From contig JAKBAM010000032.1 in the NCBI GenBank assembly GCA_021809105.1, positions 1 through 35,103 of the forward strand: a DNA stretch of 35,103 nt, given 5' to 3'. This DNA is from Actinomycetes bacterium (GTDB taxonomy: Bacteria; Actinomycetota; Acidimicrobiia; Acidimicrobiales; Palsa-688). Positions 27,399 to 32,529 of the stretch are shown here, piece by piece; within the stretch, counting starts at the first letter, position 1; each line of letters begins with the position of its first letter. Both the position numbers and the translations under genes were made by a program. The notes beneath the pieces were generated by a model that saw nothing but the letters and a program-made list of their open reading frames with translations, was not told the origin of the DNA and searched no databases.

Positions 27399-27404
27399 AC
27401 TTTA
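27399..27404 (-). promoter_or_regulatory. possible -10 box upstream of gltB
   Basis: On the minus strand TAAAGT lies about 70 bases upstream of the gltB ATG, in a locally less GC-rich patch. No good -35 box is seen. The rest of the gap 27329-27550 shows nothing clear. Confidence 0.3.
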
Positions 27405-27550
27405 GAGGACGCGAGGGGCCACCCGGAAGGAGTTGCTCGGATCTCCCTTTCCGAGGTGTTCGGCCATCCCGTGGACCCTGGTGTCACGAATGGCCACGCA
27501 CCGTGTCCCGGCCCGTGGAGCTGGTCGGGAGTTTCAGCAGCGACGCTGTC

Positions 27551-28501
27551 TCACAGCCGGTCCCCGAGGCCCATGCGCCGGTGCGACGCCCGGGCGCGTT
27601 CGTCGCCAGCACTGGCCGCATACCGCTGCAGCATCTGACGGGACCCCCAACCGGCCAAGCGCATCAGTTCGCCTTCCTGGCCACCCTGGGCGAGCCAGTC
27701 ATGCGCAAAGGAGTGGCGCAACTGGTGGGGATGGACCTCGCCGAGTCCGGCTTCGCGCCCTCGACGCTTGACCATCTGGAGGAAGCCGCTGTCAGTGAGC
27801 CGACCCTTGCGGCCAAGCCAAAGCCAAGGGAGTGCGCCGTCAGGACGGCGGCCCCTCTCTCGGAGATACCGGTCGAGGGCCTGCCCGGTACGTGCTCCGA
27901 ACGGGCAGACGCGGGGGCGGCGCCCTTTGCCGACCACTACCGCCACGTCGGTTTCGAAGTCGATGTCATCAACCCGTAGACCCGCCAGCTCCCCGCGCCG
28001 CATCCCGGTGTCGATAAACAGTCGCAGAGCAGCGTTGTCTCGCCGCTCCTCGAAGGACTTGCCCTTGCAGGTGTCGAGGAGGGATGCAAGCTGGACAGGG
28101 TCGAGGACGGGTACCGGAACTGCGGGCACCTGCGGCGGCTTCATGTTCGCCATCGGGTGCGTGCTGATCTCGCTCTCCTCGAGCAAGTAGGAGAAGAAGA
28201 GCCGGAGGCACTTGTAGCGGGTCTGGACGGTGGCGGGAGCGTGGGACGCTGCGAAGTCGGCGAGAAAGGTCTCGACGTGCTCGCGGCCGAGCTTGGCCGG
28301 GTCCTCGGGGATGCCAGCGTTGTGCAGGAAGGTGATGAACTGCGATACGGACATCAGGTACTGCTGCCGGGTGGATTCAGAGCGGTTCATGGCCCGCAGG
28401 CTTCTATCGAAGGACCGGGCGAGGGATCCGAGCTGGCCTGCGCTGGGAGCCGACCAGGGCGGCAGCGCGTTGGCTACTTTCTCAGTCCTGGTCTTGACCA
28501 C
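27551..28501 (-). CDS. tyrosine recombinase / site-specific integrase
   Basis: A 316-residue tyrosine recombinase. The N-terminal SAM-like core-binding domain is at about 22-115. The catalytic domain has all expected residues: Arg168 in TGMRRGEL, Lys192 in VVGKGRRPR, His259/Arg262 in HQLRH, Trp285 in the LAGW position often held by His, and the nucleophile Tyr294 in MLQRYA. It is closer to integrases of mobile elements than to housekeeping XerC/XerD by my reading. The GTG start at 28501 gives the complete N-terminal domain. It lies 88 bases from tRNA-Val and points away from it, with decayed genes on the tRNA's far side. A link to a tRNA-targeted element is plausible, but no repeated att site is visible. 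Confidence 0.9.
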   Translation of the reverse strand: MVKTRTEKVANALPPWSAPSAGQLGSLARSFDRSLRAMNRSESTRQQYLMSVSQFITFLHNAGIPEDPAKLGREHVETFLADFAASHAPATVQTRYKCLRLFFSYLLEESEISTHPMANMKPPQVPAVPVPVLDPVQLASLLDTCKGKSFEERRDNAALRLFIDTGMRRGELAGLRVDDIDFETDVAVVVGKGRRPRVCPFGARTGQALDRYLRERGRRPDGALPWLWLGRKGRLTDSGFLQMVKRRGREAGLGEVHPHQLRHSFAHDWLAQGGQEGELMRLAGWGSRQMLQRYAASAGDERARASHRRMGLGDRL

Positions 28502-28524
28502 GCCCTAAGGTTATGCGCTATAGT
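28494..28524 (+). promoter_or_regulatory. probable tRNA-Val promoter
   Basis: TTGACC (28494-28499) and TATAGT (28519-28524) are separated by 19 bases, slightly long. The predicted transcript would start near 28531, about 60 bases before the tRNA. The -35 box overlaps the first codons of the divergent integrase. Confidence 0.5.
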
Positions 28525-28589
28525 ACCGCTGTGCAAGGACGTTGAGAGCGTCGCAAGGCACATAGCACCAGTTCAAGTGCATAATTGTA

Positions 28590-28663
28590 GGGCGCTTAGC
28601 TCAGTTGGTTAGAGCGCAGCCTTCACACGGCTGAGGTCATGGGTTCGAGTCCCGTAGCGCCCA
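28590..28663 (+). tRNA. tRNA-Val(CAC)
   Basis: A complete cloverleaf of 74 bases. Acceptor GGGCGCT/AGCGCCC is perfect, D-stem GCTC/GAGC, anticodon stem CAGCC/GGCTG with loop TTCACAC, variable loop AGGTC, T-arm ATGGG-TTCGAGT-CCCGT, discriminator A at 28663. Anticodon CAC reads GTG. CCA is not encoded. It sits between an integrase gene and a region of degraded accessory genes. Confidence 0.97.
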
Positions 28664-28690
28664 CACCGAGAGCGCGAGGTATCAGCCACG

Positions 28691-29065
28691 GTGCTGGCGT
28701 TCAACGAGGCGCTCAGCGAGCTCGGCGCGCCGCGCCGGTTCCAGCCCGTCACGGCTACCGAGGCACCGCTGACGGATCCCCCCGGAGGCGCCTCTGATCC
28801 GCCGAGCCGGGGGAGGGGACCGAAGCCATTCCGACCCGACGGACGTCCCATCACCGAGTACTCCGAACGCGACCTGGTGATGTTCATCGAGTGGATCAAC
28901 TCGGACGGCCAGCTGCGCACGGCCGGGGAGATCATGGCCGTCGTCATCCCTGAGCTCGGCTATGAGCGGACCAGCGCCCCGAGGCGTGAGGTGCTCGGCA
29001 AGGCTATCGCCGCTTACAGACGAGCGGCAGGGCAACGGGGGCAGGGCGCTAGTTCGCCTCGTTGA
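28691..29065 (+). CDS. small protein resembling a C-terminal domain of large helicase/nuclease proteins
   Basis: A 124-residue protein. Residues 25-55 are proline/glycine-rich. Residues 56-112 form a compact helical module with ITEYSERDLVMFIEWINSDG and LRTAGEIMAVVIPELGYER. From memory, a similar pattern (EYS..EL...I.W..SDG.LRT..E....V...LG..R) ends many large actinobacterial helicase-nuclease proteins, so this may be a free-standing or left-over copy of that domain. The similarity needs a profile search. The GTG start at 28691 lies only 27 bases after the tRNA, and GAGG about 12 bases upstream is a weak ribosome site. Another start further in is possible. Confidence 0.5.
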   Translation: MLAFNEALSELGAPRRFQPVTATEAPLTDPPGGASDPPSRGRGPKPFRPDGRPITEYSERDLVMFIEWINSDGQLRTAGEIMAVVIPELGYERTSAPRREVLGKAIAAYRRAAGQRGQGASSPR

Positions 29066-29091
29066 CACCGCCACCTCGTACCCTCATCGGG

Positions 29092-29570
29092 GTGGACGAT
29101 GATCAGCGGCTCCCCTCGCTGGTCATCGTGCTCGCGCAGGTTGCCGCAGAGCGCGAGACGATGAACGCGCACGCCGAGAGTCTCGATGGAAAGGCTGGCG
29201 TTGTCCTGGGATTCGCTGGCCTGCTGGTGGGGCTCGGAGCCACGGCGCAGGTTGCCGTCTCGGGCAGGGCGATCTTTCAGGTTGGACTCGCCGTCGCCGT
29301 TGTCGCCGCCATCCCCGCGGCGTGGGCATTCCTCCCTCGTCGCTATCCGGTGCTGGAGGTCGAGCAACTCCGGCAGGTCAACCTCCCCGCGTCCGAGGCG
29401 GAGACGCGCCTCGAGTTACTGGACACCAGATCGAGATGGTGAAGGAGGCCGCAACGTTCGTGAGGTAGAAGGGATGGCGAGTTCGGGCGGCCGTCGGCTG
29501 TCTGGCCATCGCTGCCGCCCTGGTCGTCACCGGCATACTGACGGCTATGGGAGGTCGGTTGCATGCCTGA
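29092..29570 (+). pseudogene. small membrane protein gene, broken by frameshift and stop
   Basis: The first frame starts at GTG 29092. It encodes a helix ending NAHAESLDGKAGVVL and two membrane helices (GVVLGFAGLLVGLGATAQVA and FQVGLAVAVVAAIPAAWAFL), then stops at 29442 after ELLDTRSRW. One frame over, from about 29429, the text continues as IEMVKEAATFVR-stop-KGWRVRAAVGCLAIAAAL, then VVTGILTAM, and ends at TGA 29570. The expected full protein has about 160 residues with a third membrane helix. One frameshift near 29428 and one TAG (29466-29468) separate the parts. The ribosome site of the next gene lies in its last codons, so the two were a coupled pair. Confidence 0.65.
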
Positions 29571-29838
29571 CGAAAAGGCGCCTCAGGGCGCTCCAGCCCC
29601 GCAGCCAGCGAAGAGTCGGCCCGAGCCGCCTCCTTTCCGGCCGAACAAGGATCTCATCGGCTACATCGAGAAGGGCCAGAAGCCGCCTGTTCGGCCGGCC
29701 TCGCCGTCCGAAAAGCGACACCACCGCCGCGAGTCCCCCTTCTCGTCCGGACTGCCTTGCGCGGTCATGGCGTCGGGATCGTCTCGAAGCGCTGCCGCCC
29801 TCGAAACCGATAGATCTGAAAGTCGGTGTCGAGGGTGA
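29563..29838 (+). CDS. small proline-rich hypothetical protein, probably with replaced C-terminus
   Basis: A 91-residue protein. The first half is proline/lysine-rich (PQGAPAPQPAKSRPEPPPF) followed by NKDLIGYIEKGQKPPVRP, which looks like a genuine short conserved protein. GGGAGGT at 29549-29555 is a strong ribosome site with seven-base spacing. From about residue 60 the sequence becomes serine/arginine-rich and its last 74 bases run through the 3' end of the vapC gene on the other strand. The original 3' end was probably lost when the toxin-antitoxin genes arrived. It overlaps the stop of the broken membrane gene upstream. Function unknown. Confidence 0.55.
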   Translation: MPDEKAPQGAPAPQPAKSRPEPPPFRPNKDLIGYIEKGQKPPVRPASPSEKRHHRRESPFSSGLPCAVMASGSSRSAAALETDRSESRCRG

Positions 29839-30178
29839 AGATCCGCCGATCGCCGCGCTCTTCCGCTAGTGCCACGAGGGTGGCGTCCGCCAGGTCCATC
29901 GGTCGATCCGCGTACTGGTCCATCAACCGAGCGCTCCGGTCGATGGCGGAAGGCGATAGGTCTGCGACGACGAGTCGGTCAGTCGACACGAGGCGCCAAA
30001 GGGCTTGTTGAGCTCGAATGCCGCCGGCGCGAGCGAGCAGGTACATCGCTTCGGTGAATGCTGGCCACGTCGTGATTAGTGGGAGGGTCAGCTGATCGAG
30101 CGCATCCATACACGAAGCGTGGTCGGGCTCGTCGGCGTCGATGATCGCGATGAAGGGACCCGCGTCGGTGAGCGTCAC
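29765..30178 (-). CDS. vapC: PIN-domain ribonuclease toxin (VapC)
   Basis: A 137-residue PIN-domain toxin of typical VapC length. The acidic metal-binding residues are visible: Asp5 in LTDAGPFIAIID, Glu in the helix PAFTEAMYLLARAGG (about 43), Asp95 in DLADATLVALAEE, and Asp in FTLDTDFQIYR near 116-118. It should cleave a structured RNA such as tRNA or rRNA when free of antitoxin. The start is GTG at 30178, overlapping the antitoxin stop in GTGA. The full acid set and the intact partner suggest the module is functional, unlike its degraded neighbours. Its 3' end overlaps the proline-rich gene on plus. Confidence 0.9.
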   Translation of the reverse strand: MTLTDAGPFIAIIDADEPDHASCMDALDQLTLPLITTWPAFTEAMYLLARAGGIRAQQALWRLVSTDRLVVADLSPSAIDRSARLMDQYADRPMDLADATLVALAEERGDRRIFTLDTDFQIYRFRGRQRFETIPTP

Positions 30179-30420
30179 TGGCGCTTTCGGTCCTCCGCCA
30201 GCGTCTCGCTGAAGGCGGCACCGGTCCGGCGAGCTCGACCGCCACCACCGTGGACCACCCCGGCCACGTCAGCGAAGCGCTCCCTCGGGTTGCCGGCCAA
30301 CGTCTCCTCGGCTCGCTCTGCCGCGGCTCGGCGGAGGAATTCGGACACGGACTCGCCCTTCGCTGCCGCCGCGCGGCGCACCATCTTGTCCAGGTCTGGA
30401 TCAAGCCGAAGGCTTCGCAT
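30175..30420 (-). CDS. vapB: ribbon-helix-helix antitoxin (VapB)
   Basis: An 81-residue antitoxin. The ribbon-helix-helix is MRSLRLDPDLDKMVRRAAAA followed by GESVSEFLRRAAAERAEETL. The tail GVVHGGGGRARRTGAAF is the likely toxin-binding part. The ATG at 30420 is chosen because TACGCT (TANNNT) ends exactly six bases upstream, which predicts a leaderless message, and because the longer frame from 30501 would start upstream of the promoter. It overlaps vapC by four bases. Autoregulation through the inverted repeat at 30430-30457 is likely. Confidence 0.85.
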   Translation of the reverse strand: MRSLRLDPDLDKMVRRAAAAKGESVSEFLRRAAAERAEETLAGNPRERFADVAGVVHGGGGRARRTGAAFSETLAEDRKRQ

Positions 30421-30457
30421 GTGGCCAGCGTATCGCGTTGGTGGGCTAACGTGATAC
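30421..30457 (-). promoter_or_regulatory. vapBC leaderless promoter with inverted repeat
   Basis: On the minus strand TACGCT (30432-30427) is followed by six bases and the vapB ATG. GTATCGCGTT (30430-30439) and AACGTGATAC (30448-30457) form an inverted repeat with nine of ten pairs matching and an eight-base spacer. It overlaps the -10 box and the -35 zone, a fitting place for VapB or VapBC to bind. Confidence 0.55.
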
Positions 30458-30548
30458 ACCGGGTCGTGCATTTGCTGAGGACAGGCGCGTGTGGGTATCA
30501 AGCGGCAGAAGCCGATTTCGCACGTCGAGCAGGTTCGAATACGAGTGC

Positions 30549-31013
30549 CTACGGCCCACCGTGGGTGTCGTAGCGCGAAACCCCCTCCCCGTCGAAGGGG
30601 TTGGGCTGTTGTCGCCTGGCATGTCGGGGGGTAGCTCTTCGACGACGAGGAGCCGGACGAAGTCGCGGGCTAGGGCCTTCGCGTCGTTGTTCGCTGCCGT
30701 GGTGGATCTCGGCTTCGAAGGCGTGCATGTAGCGCGAGCGTCCGTCCGGTTTGCGTCGAGCGAGTGATGCCAAGCGGTAGAGCTCCCAGCCGAGCTCCCA
30801 CCGCCCGGCCGGTGACATCCTGACGAGGCTTACGTCGGCGCCTATCTCGAGTGTCCGTTGGATGGAGCTGGGCGGGGAGTCGAGAAGCCGACCGAGCTCT
30901 CTGACCCCGAATGAAGGCTCATCGGACTCTGCCATGACGCCGAGGACTCGGACGATTGACGCGACCGGGTTACGCTCGCGGCTGCTCGTGCGTGTCCGAT
31001 CCCCCTGGCTCAT
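30549..31013 (-). pseudogene. truncated IclR-type regulator
   Basis: A frame of 154 residues. Only about the first 80 look genuine: the IclR-type winged helix NPVASIVRVLGVMAESDEPS, then VRELGRLLDSPPSSIQRTLE and GRWELGWELYRLASLARRK. The IclR ligand-binding domain (about 170 residues) is absent. After about residue 90 the text is arginine-rich (RREGPSPRLRPAPRRRR) and reads like a shadow frame. A neighbouring frame there reads NNDAKALARDFVRLLVVEEL, perhaps another fragment. The ATG at 31013 overlaps the stop of the upstream esterase fragment (ATGA), so these were once coupled genes. It may still make a free DNA-binding domain. Confidence 0.55.
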
Positions 31014-31349
31014 ACAGGCCCTCGTTTCATGGTGCGAGGCCAGCCCGGGTTTCCCTCGTGGACGAATCGCCGCCACGCTCCGAGCAGCTCGTCCTGGATC
31101 CGTCTGTTACGCAGTCGTTGTCAATCTGAGCGGCTGCGAGGTGGTCGAAAACGTAGATGAGGTCCATGCCTGCGCCCCCATCTCGGTCCCCATGGGGGTG
31201 GCGGCGAAAAGCAGCGTCCAAGCGGACCCTCCGGCGCGGTTTTGCGCTTCGGCGGTCTCACAAGCCGGCCGCCGGTAGATGGCGTCGGTCAGGAACGCGG
31301 TGCTGAAGCTGCTCGGTGCCCAGGACTTCTCCGCCACCGGACACAGCAT
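31010..31349 (-). pseudogene. remnant of a type B carboxylesterase, C-terminal part in three frames
   Basis: Reading on minus, three successive frames match the C-terminus expected for carboxylesterases. First LTDAIYRRPACETAEAQNRA with GGSAW (about 31290-31215), like family text TDaiFrrPa...AeAq...G. Then GAGMDLIYVFDHLAAAQ (about 31170-31120), like GA.H..elpyVFd.l. Then RRIQDELLGAWRRFVHEGNP with GWPRTMK (about 31105-31020), like the final helix and GdP.WP. Two frameshifts separate them, and the catalytic Ser and N-terminal two thirds are missing. The last frame ends at TGA 31012-31010, overlapping the IclR start. Confidence 0.6.
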
Positions 31350-31609
31350 CTCACCAAGTTCCTCGGATGCGGGAAAGGGAGCGGCCTTATCGGCACAAAA
31401 CGCCGGGATCGAGGTGGGCTACCTCAACACCCAGTTTCCTTTCGACAGCACCAACGTCGCGCCCGCTGTCATCTCCATACGCAAATCAGACCCTCATCGG
31501 ACTCCTTGCGCGTCGAGGGAGTGAACCCCTCGGTCGTCGGCTGCCTGCAGATGCCCGAGGGGACGTCCTGAGCGTGGCCTTCAAGCACCGAGAAGGAACC
31601 ACCCGCTCG

Positions 31610-31840
31610 TCAGACCGCGATGACCTCCACGAGGTCCTGTAGACCCCGAAAGTCTTCCGGGTTGCGCGTGTAGACCGGAAGGTTGGCTGCACAAGCGGTC
31701 GCTGCGATCAGGAGATCCAGTGCCCGAGTCCCACGCGCCTTTCGTCCGCTTGCGATCTCATTGGCGTAGATCCGGCCGTAGGCGCGAGCAGCCTCTCCGT
31801 CGAATGGAAGGGGATCGAAGGCCGCTTCTGCGCGCTGCAA
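31610..31840 (-). pseudogene. C-terminal half of a PIN-domain toxin
   Basis: The reading frame encodes LQRAEAAFDPLPFDGEAARA, then YGRIYANEIASGRKARGTRA, LDLLIAATACAANLPVYTRN and PEDFRGLQDLVEVIAV. This is the second half of a VapC-type PIN protein, with Asp in ALDLLIAATA and the TRNPEDF end. The N-terminal half with the first Asp and the Glu is missing. Upstream, the frame runs into the 3' part of a Phd antitoxin gene. A deletion near 31845 apparently removed the antitoxin end and the toxin start. Without half its active site the product cannot be a nuclease. Confidence 0.65.
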
Positions 31841-32067
31841 TCGGTCCTGTCGAGGTCTGTGCGGAGCTGGGCCAGGTCGACGCTTGGAGCACCACGGAAC
31901 ATGGCGATGGCCGCTTCGGCCTTCACATACCTGTGTCGCCGGAGCGGAGTCAGTTCACCGACGGGTACGCCGTTTCGGGTGACAACGAAGCTCTCGCCCT
32001 GGTCCAGTGCTCGCATGATCTCGCCGCTGTCGTTCCGAAGTTGCCGTTGCGTGATGTCTCTGCCCAT
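31708..32067 (-). CDS. Phd/YefM-type antitoxin with altered C-terminus
   Basis: A 119-residue frame. Residues 1-74 are a Phd/YefM antitoxin: MGRDITQRQLRNDSGEIMRA, LDQGESFVVTRNGVPVGELT and the toxin-binding helix region with VDLAQLRTDLDR. After about residue 75 (near 31845) the frame runs out of register through a PIN-toxin remnant (SAQKRPSIPFHSTERLL), which is not antitoxin sequence. The DNA-binding part is intact, so it may still repress its promoter or neutralise a related toxin elsewhere. TACGAT ends six bases upstream of the ATG, which predicts a leaderless message, and a perfect 45-bp palindrome covers the start. Confidence 0.7.
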   Translation of the reverse strand: MGRDITQRQLRNDSGEIMRALDQGESFVVTRNGVPVGELTPLRRHRYVKAEAAIAMFRGAPSVDLAQLRTDLDRTDCSAQKRPSIPFHSTERLLAPTAGSTPMRSQADERRVGLGHWIS

Positions 32068-32107
32068 GACGGCATCGTAGCACTCAGTGCTACGATGCCG
32101 TCATGGG
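32063..32107. repeat. perfect 22-bp inverted repeat over the Phd promoter and start codon
   Basis: The left arm 32063-32084 and right arm 32086-32107 are exact reverse complements around a single C at 32085. The core is GTAGCACT-C-AGTGCTAC. The palindrome contains the antitoxin -10 box and start codon on minus (ATG at 32067) and, by symmetry, the same TACGAT-N6-ATGGG arrangement on plus (ATG at 32103). The core dyad is a likely antitoxin operator; the outer part looks like an inverted duplication of the 5' end of the gene. Confidence 0.85.
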
Positions 32108-32312
32108 TCGCCAGAACCCCGACGAACCACGGTGTTCGACGGGGGAGGCTGGAGTGGCAAGCCGTCCACCTGGGAACTCGCCCGCGCTCAGGCACCGGAC
32201 GGCCACGCATAGTGGGTAATAATTTGGGGCGACCCCGCAAAGTGAGATATTCCTTGTCAACGGGGAGATCAGCCCGTAGCGTCCTGCCCACGAGGGGCAG
32301 CTTCGGTAAAGA

Positions 32313-32353
32313 GCGAAGGCTCGGAGGACAAAGGTGTCCTCCGAGCCATTCGC
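32313..32353. repeat. long hairpin, 18-bp stem
   Basis: GCGAA plus GGCTCGGAGGACA (32313-32330), loop AAGG, then TGTCCTCCGAGCC and TTCGC (32335-32353), with one unpaired A at 32348. No T run follows on either side. It could be an intrinsic terminator without U-tract, the stem of a small RNA, or a mobile-element end. Confidence 0.6.
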
Positions 32354-32451
32354 AGGCTCCGCCCCCGCTGGATGGCACGGCTTGGGAGGGAAAAGCACCG
32401 GTCGCTTTACCTCCAGATCCAGCGACACCGCTGCCCAAAGGGTCACACAGA

Positions 32452-32483
32452 CCAGCGGCGGGGGGCTCTGCCCCCGCCGCTGG
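32452..32483 (-). terminator. GC-rich hairpin after the cell-wall-binding gene
   Basis: CCAGCGGCGGGGG (32452-32464) pairs with CCCCCGCCGCTGG (32471-32483) around loop GCTCTG. It lies 46 bases beyond the stop at 32530 on the minus strand, so it is the likely terminator of that gene. It has no U-tract. A related string, GGCTCCGCCCCCGCTGG, occurs at 32354-32370. Confidence 0.6.
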
Positions 32484-32529
32484 CATGCTGACTACACCCT
32501 CTTCCGAGGTTGCTACCGCGGTTCAGCTA

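Noticed and set aside
26438..27979. 513-codon open frame on plus
   Set aside because: Runs antisense across gltB and the integrase, so it cannot represent one real gene.
2262..30420. The two VapBC-like pairs as recent duplicates of each other
   Set aside because: Antitoxin and toxin sequences differ throughout and their operator designs differ (direct versus inverted repeat). They look independently acquired.
31279..31524. 81-codon open frame on plus with the plausible-looking text AGIEVGYLNTQFPFDS
   Set aside because: It overlaps the esterase remnant and has no ribosome site or recognisable family. The 31350-31609 gap is left without a call.
32076..32094. TAGCACTC...GAGTGCTA resembling the CIRCE element of HrcA
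   Set aside because: CIRCE needs a nine-base spacer between arms. Here the arms meet around a single base and lie on an antitoxin promoter, not a chaperone gene.
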